64,000 nt of DNA, from assembly GCA_016718265.1 (NCBI GenBank), contig JADKDZ010000002.1:186001-250000 (forward strand), read 5' to 3'. The position numbers and the translations under genes were made by a program. Of this stretch, positions 43,383 through 51,673 are shown piece after piece. Every line of letters begins with the position of its first letter. Within the stretch, counting starts at the first letter, position 1. The DNA is from Uliginosibacterium sp. GTDB taxonomy: Bacteria > Pseudomonadota > Gammaproteobacteria > Burkholderiales > Rhodocyclaceae. Below the pieces are notes generated by a model. The model was not told where the DNA came from. It did not search any database and worked only from the letters and a program-made list of their open reading frames with translations.

Positions 43383-44525
43383 ATGAAGCGTCATGCTCGC
43401 GCGCAGGCCCTGCTGAAGGCGCCGCCTCCCAGTCTGCAAAGGCAAGGACAGCGGGTTGTCCTGGCGGGCGACTGGAGTTTGTTTGCCTTGCGCCCGAGGC
43501 TGCTGTGGACCCGCGCCCAGCTTCGCTTGCAGGGCAGGGGGGCTGAAGAGTGGGATCTGACGGGCGTTTCCAGACTGGATGCCTTCGGAGCCTTACTGGT
43601 ATTGCGTTGCTGGGCAGGGCGTGAGCCAGCAACACTTGTCATCGATGAACGTCAGCGCGCGGCATTCGAACGCATCCGGGCGAGTGCCGCAGCGGTTCTG
43701 CCGACGGTTCGCCGGGACTGGCTCTTGCCCGTGCGTTGGCTAGGCCAGACGCTCTGTTCGGCGGGCAGCCATGTGCGGGACTTCGCCGATATGCTCGGGA
43801 TGGTGGTGCTGGAAGCGATGCGGTTTGCGATCGAGCCACGCAGCATTCCGTTCAAGGAATTCTCTGCCGCCCTTTACAAAGCCGGCATGCAGGCACTCCC
43901 CATCTCGGCGCTGGTCGGCTTCTTGATCGGCGTTGTCTTGAGCTATCTGTCTGCCCTGCAGCTGCGCAATTTTGGCGCCGAAGCCTTGATCATCAACATT
44001 CTCGGTATCGGCATCATTCGTGAGTTGGGGCCGGTGCTGGTGTCGATTCTGGTCGCCGGGCGCTCAGGCTCGGCCATCACTGCCCAGCTTGGCGTGATGC
44101 GGGTGACGGAAGAGATCGACGCCTTGTCTGCTATGGGCGTCTCCCGCTACCAGCGTCTGGTCTGGCCCAAGGTGCTGGCACTGGCGATCGCCATGCCACT
44201 GCTGGTCGCGTGGACCTCCGCAGCGGCCTTGGCTGGCGGCATGGTGTGCGCCGATGTATTGCTGGATATCGAGTGGGCGTACTTTGCTTCTGCACTGCCG
44301 AACGTGGTGCCGATCCAGAATCTCTACATCGGTCTTGCCAAAGGCGGCGCTTTTGGCGTCACGATTGCGCTGATCGCCTGCCATTTCGGCTTGCGGGTGA
44401 AGCCTAACACCGAGAGCTTGTCGGCCAATACCACCGCGTCCGTGGTCACGGCGATTACGGCCGTGATCCTGCTGGATGCCATCTTCGCCATGCTCACGCG
44501 TGGAATCGGTGTGCCGCTACGATGA
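43383..44525 (+). CDS. mlaE: MlaE-type lipid ABC transporter permease with N-terminal STAS-like domain
   Basis: A 380-residue inner-membrane permease of the MCE/Mla lipid transport family. Residues about 20-115 (VVLAGDWSLFALRP ... GVSRLDAFGALLVL) resemble a STAS domain fused to the permease, as in some YrbE-type proteins. The membrane domain has the hallmark LGIGIIRELGPVLVSILVAG and RSGSAITAQLGVMRVTEEID. The start at 43383 is 8 bases after the ppx stop. MlaF overlaps its end by 4 bases. Confidence 0.9.
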   Translation: MKRHARAQALLKAPPPSLQRQGQRVVLAGDWSLFALRPRLLWTRAQLRLQGRGAEEWDLTGVSRLDAFGALLVLRCWAGREPATLVIDERQRAAFERIRASAAAVLPTVRRDWLLPVRWLGQTLCSAGSHVRDFADMLGMVVLEAMRFAIEPRSIPFKEFSAALYKAGMQALPISALVGFLIGVVLSYLSALQLRNFGAEALIINILGIGIIRELGPVLVSILVAGRSGSAITAQLGVMRVTEEIDALSAMGVSRYQRLVWPKVLALAIAMPLLVAWTSAAALAGGMVCADVLLDIEWAYFASALPNVVPIQNLYIGLAKGGAFGVTIALIACHFGLRVKPNTESLSANTTASVVTAITAVILLDAIFAMLTRGIGVPLR

Positions 44526-45301
44526 GTCTGCCCGCCAATCCCGTCATCCGCCTGCAGGGAATTCACACCCGCTATGGTCAGCACTGGGTGCATCAGGACT
44601 TGCAGCTGGATGTGCAGCGCGGCGACCTGCTGGCGCTGGTGGGCGGCTCAGGCGCGGGCAAGACCACCCTGCTGCGGCAGATGATCGGCTTGCAGAAGCC
44701 CGATTCGGGGATCGTCGAATTGTTCGGCGAAGCCTTGATGGCGGGCTCGCGCGCCGAACGCTTTGCACGGCGTCGCCGCGCCGGCGTGCTCTTCCAGCAG
44801 GGCGCCCTGTTTTCCGCCCTTAGCGTATTCGACAATATCGCTTTCCCGCTGCGGGAGTTTGGTGGCCTGCTTGAAGACGAAATCCGGGCGCTGGTGCTGA
44901 GTCGCCTCGATATGGTCGAACTGAAGCCGCAACATGCCGTGCTGATGCCGGCCCAGCTCTCGGGCGGCATGGTCAAGCGCGTCGCGCTGGCCAGAGCACT
45001 GGCGCTGGAGCCGGAGTTGCTGCTGCTGGACGAGCCCACCGCGGGCCTCGACCCCGAACGCAGCGGCCGCTTCGTCGACCTGATCCGCAGTCTTCACGAT
45101 GGTCTGGGGCTGACCGTCGTGTTTGTCACGCACGACCTCGATACGCTGTCGGCCTTGGCCAACCGCGTTGCGGTGCTGGCCGAACACCGTATACTCGCCC
45201 TCGGCAGCCTCGACGAAGTGCATGCTGTCGATCACCCCTTCATCAACAAGTTTTTCCGCTATCGCCAGACCGTAGACGAAGCGGGAGAGCCGGGTCTTTA
45301 A
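44522..45301 (+). CDS. mlaF: MlaF-type lipid ABC transporter ATPase
   Basis: A 259-residue ATPase. Walker A is GGSGAGKTTLLRQMIGLQKP, the signature is LSGGMVKRVALARALALEP (the Mla-type LSGGM) and Walker B is LLLLDEPTAGLDPE. It overlaps mlaE by 4 bases and powers lipid transfer between the inner membrane and the MlaD-like protein. Confidence 0.94.
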   Translation: MSLPANPVIRLQGIHTRYGQHWVHQDLQLDVQRGDLLALVGGSGAGKTTLLRQMIGLQKPDSGIVELFGEALMAGSRAERFARRRRAGVLFQQGALFSALSVFDNIAFPLREFGGLLEDEIRALVLSRLDMVELKPQHAVLMPAQLSGGMVKRVALARALALEPELLLLDEPTAGLDPERSGRFVDLIRSLHDGLGLTVVFVTHDLDTLSALANRVAVLAEHRILALGSLDEVHAVDHPFINKFFRYRQTVDEAGEPGL

Positions 45302-45302
45302 A

Positions 45303-46238
45303 GTGGAAAACCGCGCATACGCATTATGGGTAGGAGTGTTCACGCTGGCGCTGGGTGCTTTGGTGATGGCCGCGTTCTGGTGGTTTTCGAGTGGCGGACA
45401 AAGTACGACCGAGTATTTGATCGTTTCGCCACGCGGCGTGACCGGTCTGAATCCGCAGGCCGCGGTGCGCTTTCGCGGTGTGCGTGTCGGCAAGGTGACC
45501 GCGGTGGACTTGCTGGATTCGCGCGAGGTTCACATCCGGATCCAGATTGAAACCGATGTGCCTGTCACTGGCGCAACCCGCGCGAAAGTCGGCATACAGG
45601 GTTTGACCGGGCAAGGCTTCGTGCAGCTGGACGACGATGGCTCGAATCCGCTGCCACCCCCCAGGCAAGGCGGCGGACCGCCAATCATCGCGATGCAGCC
45701 GGGGCTGCTGGATCAGGCGACGGAGGCCGGGCAGGATATCCTCGCGCGCTTGAAAACCTCATCGGAGCGGGTCGAACGGATTCTGAGCGAAGACAACCTG
45801 GCGCGCATCGATTCAACGCTGAAGAGCCTCTCGGCGAGCGCCGCCCACCTTGAAAAAACGCTTGCCCAGACCAACGCACTGGCGGCCGATATGCGTCGCT
45901 TCTCGTCCCCCGAGAATGCCCGCCATCTGGCAAGCACGCTGGCGCAGCTCCAGCAGGTCAGCACGCAGCTGAGCCCGGCGGTGGACGATTTTCGCAAGGC
46001 GCTGGCTAAAGTGGATGCAGCAGGGACGCGTATCGATCGGCTGGGTGCCGACGTGCAGGCCAGCATCACCGCTGAGACCTTACCGCGCGTGAACCAGCTG
46101 ATGCAGGATCTTCAGGCCAACTCGCAGCAGATCAACCGGGTGCTGGACGAAATCGAGCGCGCGCCGCAGTCCCTGATCCTGGGTAAGACGCCACGCCAGC
46201 TCGGCCCGGGCGAGACAACGACAGGTGCCAAACCATGA
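45303..46238 (+). CDS. mlaD: MlaD/MCE-domain substrate-binding protein
   Basis: A 311-residue membrane-anchored periplasmic protein. One N-terminal membrane span (about 9-30) precedes the MCE domain (VSPRGVTGLNPQAAVRFRGV, about residues 38-118). A long helical coiled coil follows (about 140-295), longer than in E. coli MlaD. It starts with GTG, 2 bases after the mlaF stop. It probably forms the hexameric lipid-binding ring or barrel. Confidence 0.92.
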   Translation: MENRAYALWVGVFTLALGALVMAAFWWFSSGGQSTTEYLIVSPRGVTGLNPQAAVRFRGVRVGKVTAVDLLDSREVHIRIQIETDVPVTGATRAKVGIQGLTGQGFVQLDDDGSNPLPPPRQGGGPPIIAMQPGLLDQATEAGQDILARLKTSSERVERILSEDNLARIDSTLKSLSASAAHLEKTLAQTNALAADMRRFSSPENARHLASTLAQLQQVSTQLSPAVDDFRKALAKVDAAGTRIDRLGADVQASITAETLPRVNQLMQDLQANSQQINRVLDEIERAPQSLILGKTPRQLGPGETTTGAKP

Positions 46239-46807
46239 GGAGAATCCTTGTCCTTGCCTTATCGGTGTGCGGGCTGTGCAGTTGCGGCGTTTTGCCCCCC
46301 GCATCGCCGTCTGTTATCCAGCATGATCTGGGCAGCGGTTTCGTCCGGCTCCTGCGGGAGCCCCTGGGTCTGCGCGCGGTAACGGTCTCCGCGAGCCCGA
46401 TGCTCGCCGGTCTGGCAATGCACTACCGCACTGCAGATCAGCCTACCGTGCGCGGCATATACGCCTTCAACCGCTGGGCCGCGCCGCCTGCGGTGCTGGT
46501 GGAGCAGGCGGCCGTGCGCCTGCTGCCGCTCGACCCGGGGGGGCGCTGCCGCCTGTCCATCGTGATGGCGGACTTCATTCTTGAAGTGGATGCAGCGGGT
46601 CGCGGGGAGGCCGTGATCGCAAGCAACCTGCGCCTGACGCGCGACGACAGGCCGGCTGTGCTGACGCGCAGTCTGGACGTGCGCGTGCCGGTTGCAGCCG
46701 TGCAGCCAGCGTTGGCGGCACAGGGTCTGCGTGAGGCAGTTGGCGTGCTGGCCGACCAGACGGCCGACTGGCTGGGCGGAGACCCGCGCGGATTCTGCCG
46801 CGACTGA
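46235..46807 (+). CDS. ABC-type transport auxiliary lipoprotein (PqiC-like)
   Basis: A 190-residue lipoprotein. The lipobox is LCSC with the acylated Cys at 17. The core resembles the ABC_trans_aux/PqiC family found with MCE transporters (LREPLGLRAVTVSASPMLAG, VLVEQAAVRLLPLDPGGRCR). It overlaps mlaD by 4 bases, so it belongs to the same lipid transport operon, probably as the outer-membrane partner. No MlaC homologue is present. Confidence 0.85.
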   Translation: MRRILVLALSVCGLCSCGVLPPASPSVIQHDLGSGFVRLLREPLGLRAVTVSASPMLAGLAMHYRTADQPTVRGIYAFNRWAAPPAVLVEQAAVRLLPLDPGGRCRLSIVMADFILEVDAAGRGEAVIASNLRLTRDDRPAVLTRSLDVRVPVAAVQPALAAQGLREAVGVLADQTADWLGGDPRGFCRD

Positions 46808-46816
46808 CGGCTTGCC

Positions 46817-47578
46817 GTGCTGATCGACACCCATCTTCACCTCGACGCCAGCGAGTTCGATGCTGATCGTCAATCGGTGGTGGCCGATGCACGGGCTGCC
46901 GGCGTCGAACGCTTCGTGTTGCCTGCGGTGTCGCTCGATAGCTGCGTGGCAGTGACCCGCTTGGCGCACGCGGTGCCGGGCGCCGTTGTCGCGTGCGGCA
47001 TTCATCCGCTTTACGTCAATGGCAGGCCAGACACCGATATTGTGGCGCTGCGCCAGCATCTTTCGGCCGGGGTGGTGGCGGTGGGGGAGATCGGGCTGGA
47101 TGGGTTTGTGGCTGACGCTGATCCGGTCCGTCAGTCCTGGTTTTTTTGCGAGCAGCTCAAGCTCGCGCGCGAATTTGATCTGCCTGTGTTGTTGCATGTG
47201 CGGCGTGCGCAGGATCAGGTGCTCAAGTATCTGCGTCGCTACGGGATTCGGTCTGGCATTGCACATGCGTTCAATGGCAGCCTGCAGCAGGCGCAAGCCT
47301 TTATTGATATGGGGTTTGTGCTGGGTTTTGGTGGTGCGATGACTTATGCGGGTTCGAGCCGGATCCGGCGTCTGGCCGCGGAGTTGCCGATTGAGTCGAT
47401 CGTGCTGGAGTCCGATGCGCCGGATATTCCGCCCAGCTGGGCGCCCGCATCGCGCAATGTACCGGCGAATGTGGCACGGTTCGCGACGGAGCTGGCAATG
47501 CTTCGCGGCCTGACGCCCACCGAAGTTGCCGCTGCGACGACTGCGAATGCCTGCCGCGTGTTACGAATGCCTGTCTGA
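46817..47578 (+). CDS. tatD: TatD-family hydrolase
   Basis: A 253-residue metal-dependent hydrolase of the TatD DNase family. Metal ligands are visible in the N-terminal DTHLHLDA, in the EIGLDG segment and in LHVRRAQDQVL; the C-terminal ESDAPDIPPSW is also standard. It starts with GTG 9 bases after the lipoprotein gene. It converges with, and overlaps by 18 bases, the yqjK-like gene. The substrate is DNA 3' ends or D-aminoacyl groups in known members. Confidence 0.9.
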   Translation: MLIDTHLHLDASEFDADRQSVVADARAAGVERFVLPAVSLDSCVAVTRLAHAVPGAVVACGIHPLYVNGRPDTDIVALRQHLSAGVVAVGEIGLDGFVADADPVRQSWFFCEQLKLAREFDLPVLLHVRRAQDQVLKYLRRYGIRSGIAHAFNGSLQQAQAFIDMGFVLGFGGAMTYAGSSRIRRLAAELPIESIVLESDAPDIPPSWAPASRNVPANVARFATELAMLRGLTPTEVAAATTANACRVLRMPV

Positions 47579-47902
47579 CGCTGCGAGTCGGCTGCGCGGG
47601 TCCGTGCAAGCGCGGGCCATCATTGCGATCAGCCAGGGGCGGAATGGTCGGGTGTAGTGCCAGGCTGTTGCGATCTTTGGCCACCAGGTGCGCGGCCGCT
47701 TCCATACCAGTACGGCAACACCAGCTCCCGCCACCAGCGGTAGAAAGCGCATCAGGCGCGGTGCTGCCAGGCAGGCGCGGTCAATGCCACGAAGCGGCGC
47801 ACTCAGGATTTCCAGGTCGTCGGCGAGCTGTCCTCGCAAAGCGTCGGCACGCTGAACGAGCGTGGCCATGCGGCTCGCCAGCTGTTCTTCGCGCGGGCTC
47901 AT
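47561..47902 (-). CDS. YqjK-like small protein
   Basis: A 113-residue protein in the third position behind yqjD- and yqjE-like genes. It starts MSPREEQLASRMATLVQRAD, has a short helical region and one membrane span (RFLPLVAGAGVAVLVWKRPR). I set the start at 47902; upstream codons are unconvincing. It overlaps yqjE by 4 bases and the convergent tatD by 18. Function unknown. Confidence 0.78.
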   Translation of the reverse strand: MSPREEQLASRMATLVQRADALRGQLADDLEILSAPLRGIDRACLAAPRLMRFLPLVAGAGVAVLVWKRPRTWWPKIATAWHYTRPFRPWLIAMMARACTDPRSRLAASDRHS

Positions 47903-48285
47903 GGCTCGCTCCGGGAGAATGCCTGACGATCCTTCTCGAATTCTGCGCGTGTCTGCGCCAGGAAAGTCTTGCCACTCGTGAGGCGTCTTGCCGCGAGTGA
48001 TGCACACCATACGGCCGCGAATAGCAGGCAGGCGGCGCTAAGGCTGAGCGCCAGCAAGCGGTGGGTCTCCCAAAGCATCACGGTCAGCAGGGCGAGCAGG
48101 GTGAGCAGCATGAAGGCGCCAAAAATGGCGGCCAGAAGCAGGAGGATCAGGCCCTTTCCGACGCGCAGCAAATCGCTCTCCAGCTCGGTCGCAAACAAGC
48201 CGATCCGGCATTCAAGCATGGCCAGTGAAGAGGCTGCGACGCGGCGCAGCCTCGCCAGGAGACCGGGTGCAGGTTCTGTATGCAC
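47899..48285 (-). CDS. yqjE: YqjE-like holin-X superfamily membrane protein
   Basis: A 128-residue protein with two adjacent membrane spans (about 43-66 and 75-97), a basic N-terminal helix and a charged C-terminal tail. It fits the phage holin-like/YqjE (Holin-X) family, which occurs between yqjD and yqjK in enterobacteria and is linked to stationary phase and stress. No lysis role is implied. Confidence 0.82.
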   Translation of the reverse strand: MHTEPAPGLLARLRRVAASSLAMLECRIGLFATELESDLLRVGKGLILLLLAAIFGAFMLLTLLALLTVMLWETHRLLALSLSAACLLFAAVWCASLAARRLTSGKTFLAQTRAEFEKDRQAFSRSEP

Positions 48286-48290
48286 CGGGC

Positions 48291-48593
48291 TTAACGACGG
48301 CCGATCAACAGGCCAACGATCAGGCCGACACCGGCGGCAATTCCTGCTGACTTCCAGGGGTTCTCGTGAACATAGGTGTCTGCGGTCTTGCCTGCCTGTT
48401 TGGCCACTGCGGCCAATTCGCTGCTGGCCAGACGGGTCTTGACATCGTCGAGGCGGGCTTTCATCTTTGCGCGCGCTTCAGAGATCTTGCCAGTCGCATT
48501 CTCTGCCGTGATGCTCAGTAAATCGTCGGCGTCTGCCAGCACCGCCTTCAGGTCCGTAATCAGTTTGTCACGTGATTCAGTCAGCTCGCTCAT
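48291..48593 (-). CDS. yqjD: YqjD/ElaB-family ribosome-associated membrane protein
   Basis: A 100-residue DUF883 protein. An amphipathic helical N-terminal part (SRDKLITDLKAVLADADDLL, ISEARAKMKARLDDVKTRLA) is followed by one C-terminal membrane span (GIAAGVGLIVGLLIGRR). In E. coli YqjD binds stationary-phase ribosomes at the inner membrane. It starts the yqjDEK-like operon, with yqjE 5 bases downstream. Confidence 0.9.
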   Translation of the reverse strand: MSELTESRDKLITDLKAVLADADDLLSITAENATGKISEARAKMKARLDDVKTRLASSELAAVAKQAGKTADTYVHENPWKSAGIAAGVGLIVGLLIGRR

Positions 48594-48693
48594 GATGTGT
48601 GCTCCGGTGTGAGAAGGTGCAGATTCATTCTACGCGTTGTCCAGCAATTCGCGGCACGTACTGTTGGGGTAAATCATTTGATGCGGGCGGGGT

Positions 48694-51090
48694 TCAAGGT
48701 GCTGCCGAAAAGGCCTGGTTGAGTACCACCGGGCCGATCTCGGTGGAGAGGGGCTCGCTACAGATAACACGATTCCGTCCGGCCGTTTTCGCCTGGTACA
48801 GGGCCTGGTCGGCGAGATTCATCAACTCCTCGATACTGATATCCCGGGCGTGGGCAGGCGCGACGCCGATGCTGATATGGATCTGGAAGCTCAGATGTCC
48901 GTGGCGAACCGGGGTTTTGGCAACAATCTGCCTGAGCCTTTCGCACAAAGCCAATGCATCACCCGCGAGTGTATTGGGCAGGAGGATCCCGAACTCTTCG
49001 CCACCCAGACGACCAAAGCAGTCCGAACTCCGCAGGTGGCCGGCAATGGACTGGGTGACGCATTTCAAGGCTTGGTCGCCCGTCGGGTGACCATACTGAT
49101 CATTGATCGCTTTGAAGTGATCAATGTCGATCAAGGCAAGTGAGAACGGCGTGCCATAGCGGCGCAGGATGGCGAGCGCATTGGCACTGTGTTCCAGAAA
49201 TACACGCCGATTGGCGATGCCGGTCAGGGCGTCGATCGCGGCAAGGGTCTTCAACTCTTCTTCCGCGCGCTGACGTGCAAGATCCACGTCACGCGCGTGG
49301 AGGAGCAGCCCCAGGCACTGCGCCAGGGGTTGCAGCAGTTGCACGAGGTCCTGGTCGAATCCACCATCACGGTTACCCAGCGCGACAATTCCCAGTGTCT
49401 TTTCGTTGTAAAGGCAGGGCAGGGCCATGAAGCTGTCAAGCGGTGGAATCACGTCCGGCGCCAGCTTGGCGAGGTCGAGCGTCACCGCATCGTTGACGAC
49501 AAGCGTTGAGCCAGCTCGGAGGACTTTCCCGAACACCGTTTCTTCAAGATTGCCAAGGCGCAGGGCGCTGCAATAGTCCGTTCCCGTCGAGGTAAACAGG
49601 CGGTTGGCGGGCGCATCCATTCCTTTGTGACTGAGTGCCGGCACATCCAGAACGGTTTCACCGTTTTCGTCTTGCTTGACCTCCGCGAGCATGCCGAAGC
49701 GGCTGCCCGTGAGCGTTGTCAAGGGATCCAGCAACTTCTGCAGGGCTGCTCTGGCATTGCGGGCGACGAGAAACTGCTGCTGCGCCTCGGACAGTAGCGC
49801 CAATACCTGCTGCTGGCGGTTGCGGATACTTTCCTGGTGTTTCTGTGCGGTCACGTCAAGATGCGTGCCGACCATACGGGCAGCCATGCCGCGGCGATCA
49901 CGTTCGACCACCCGGCCGTGGGACTGTACCCAGATCGATTGACCATCGTGCCTGCGCAATCGGTATTCACTGAGATACTGATCACTTGAGCCGTTGAGAT
50001 GGGCGTCCAGCGCCGTGCGCATCTGGGCGTAGTCTTTGGGATGAACCCGCGGCGCCCAGCCATCGAAGTTCGCGTCCGCTTCGAGCGGCGATAAATCAAG
50101 AATGGTCGCGGCCCGCTCGTCCACCAACAGTTGCCCGGTTTGAAAATTGGCATCCCAGGTGCCGAGCCGGGCTGCGTCCAGCGCCAGTTTCAGGCGTTGA
50201 TTGGCGCCTTCCAGCGAGCTTTCGAGCTGTTTCTGGCGCGTTGTATCCAGCACATACGCATGAATTCGGACGGCGCTGCCGTCGTTGCCGTACTCGGCAT
50301 GCATGGCGACAAACAGGCTGCGTTGAGGCGATGCTGGCTGTGCAAGGCGGACATTCAGTTCTCTCGACGCGAAGCGGCCGTGGCAAAGGCTGTCAAGGCA
50401 GACTTTGAATTCGTGGCGATCATGCAGAGTGAGGATATCTTCAAAGCTGAAGCCCGAAGCCGCCAGCTTCGCCGGTGTAAGGCCGAGCAGTTCGGCCGCG
50501 TTGCTGGATGCGTGGTGAAGGGCGAGTGTGCGCTGGACGTTGAATACAAGTATCGCGACAGGCCCTTCCGAAAACATTCCGTAGGTGGCGTCGAGCTCGG
50601 CCGAACGCTGCCGCAGCAGCATGACATCGACAACGGTCTTTCCGAATTCTTGAAGTTGCAATACGTCATCCGGTGAGAACGCGCGGGCGCTGCGGTCGAT
50701 CACGCAGAGCGCGCCGAGCGCGCATTGCGTGTCGTCCAGCAAGGGCACGCCCGCGTAGAAGCCCACAAGCGGGGCTCCGGTGACGAAGGGGGACGCCTTG
50801 AAGCGCGCGTCATCCCCGGCATTTTCTGCGACAAGGGGGAGGCCGGTCTCCACCACATGCGCGCAGAAAGACAAGTCGCCGGGCGTCTCGTGCAGCGCCA
50901 GTCCGAAGCTGGACGCGAGCCATATCCGGGTCTCGTCGGCCAGTACGATCAGGCAGAAAGGAACCTGAAAAGTGTGTGCAACGAGTTTGCACAGGCGATC
51001 GAGGCTTGTCTCGGGCACAGAATCGAGGAACGTCAGACTGCGGGGATAGGCGCGTCCGTGCTCGCTGGTATGAGGGGCGGGATGTTTCAT
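48694..51090 (-). CDS. GAF-PAS-PAS-GAF-GGDEF diguanylate cyclase
   Basis: A 798-residue soluble sensor cyclase. The order is a GAF domain (about 20-160, SFCAHVVETGLPLVAENAGD), a PAS domain (about 175-285), a second PAS/PAC (about 300-420, DAARLGTWDANFQTGQLL), a second GAF (about 440-590) and the GGDEF domain. GGEEF is at 696-700 with an RxxD I-site (RSSD, 687-690) exactly five residues before it, so it should be active and product-inhibited. No membrane span is seen, so it senses a cytosolic cue, possibly redox or a small molecule. It is divergent from the PilZ gene, suggesting a local c-di-GMP circuit. Confidence 0.9.
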   Translation of the reverse strand: MKHPAPHTSEHGRAYPRSLTFLDSVPETSLDRLCKLVAHTFQVPFCLIVLADETRIWLASSFGLALHETPGDLSFCAHVVETGLPLVAENAGDDARFKASPFVTGAPLVGFYAGVPLLDDTQCALGALCVIDRSARAFSPDDVLQLQEFGKTVVDVMLLRQRSAELDATYGMFSEGPVAILVFNVQRTLALHHASSNAAELLGLTPAKLAASGFSFEDILTLHDRHEFKVCLDSLCHGRFASRELNVRLAQPASPQRSLFVAMHAEYGNDGSAVRIHAYVLDTTRQKQLESSLEGANQRLKLALDAARLGTWDANFQTGQLLVDERAATILDLSPLEADANFDGWAPRVHPKDYAQMRTALDAHLNGSSDQYLSEYRLRRHDGQSIWVQSHGRVVERDRRGMAARMVGTHLDVTAQKHQESIRNRQQQVLALLSEAQQQFLVARNARAALQKLLDPLTTLTGSRFGMLAEVKQDENGETVLDVPALSHKGMDAPANRLFTSTGTDYCSALRLGNLEETVFGKVLRAGSTLVVNDAVTLDLAKLAPDVIPPLDSFMALPCLYNEKTLGIVALGNRDGGFDQDLVQLLQPLAQCLGLLLHARDVDLARQRAEEELKTLAAIDALTGIANRRVFLEHSANALAILRRYGTPFSLALIDIDHFKAINDQYGHPTGDQALKCVTQSIAGHLRSSDCFGRLGGEEFGILLPNTLAGDALALCERLRQIVAKTPVRHGHLSFQIHISIGVAPAHARDISIEELMNLADQALYQAKTAGRNRVICSEPLSTEIGPVVLNQAFSAAP

Positions 51091-51277
51091 GGGGAGCGCC
51101 GATGTTTTTTTTATCTCGGCTTAATCGTGGCACTCGCGCGCTGCTTTATTGCGTTCTTGCCCTAATGGTCCCGAGATCGCGTGGGGACGCCATTGTTCAC
51201 AAATAAACTTTATGGCTAGCGATGAAACCGCGATAATCTGAACCTTCGTAATAGCACATGCCGTGCTGGTTCAGCTT

Positions 51278-51643
51278 ATGGAAATCGGGGATATTCCCAA
51301 GGATACCGGGGGAGCGGAGAAGCGAAGCTCGGCGCGCAAGCGCGTGCACTGGCGGATGCTGATCCTGCTGAATGCCGGTGAGAAAAAGCCCGGCTATGTC
51401 GTGGACGTATCAGAAGGTGGCATGCAACTGCAATCCATTCATTCGTTTCCGACCGGAAGCGTGCTGGATGTCGCGGTGTTTGTGCCCGACGCACGCAAAG
51501 CGGGCAGCTATCTGCCCACCCGCTTTCAGTGCAAGGTGGCCTACCAGGTGTTGAAAGGGTCGGAGGTCGTGCTGGGCGTCGCGTTTGTCGGGGCCGAGGA
51601 CGAGGCTTTGCAGCGTCTGCGCGCAGCGATGAACATATCTTGA
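51278..51643 (+). CDS. PilZ-domain c-di-GMP receptor
   Basis: A 121-residue single-domain protein. The PilZ motifs are RSSARKR (R-rich first motif) and DVSEGGM (D/NxSxxG). The rest is a small beta barrel with no fused effector domain. I use the ATG at 51278 (MEIGDIPKD); an in-frame GTG 5 codons earlier is possible. It is divergent from a diguanylate cyclase and converges on yejF with 30 bases between stops. Target unknown. Confidence 0.85.
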   Translation: MEIGDIPKDTGGAEKRSSARKRVHWRMLILLNAGEKKPGYVVDVSEGGMQLQSIHSFPTGSVLDVAVFVPDARKAGSYLPTRFQCKVAYQVLKGSEVVLGVAFVGAEDEALQRLRAAMNIS

Positions 51644-51673
51644 TCGCAAGACGTCGCCCGCACCTGCCCGTAC

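Noticed and set aside
51216..51235. Sigma28-like sequence (TAAACTTT and GATAA) before the PilZ gene
   Set aside because: The two elements are about 5 bases too far apart for a sigma28 promoter.
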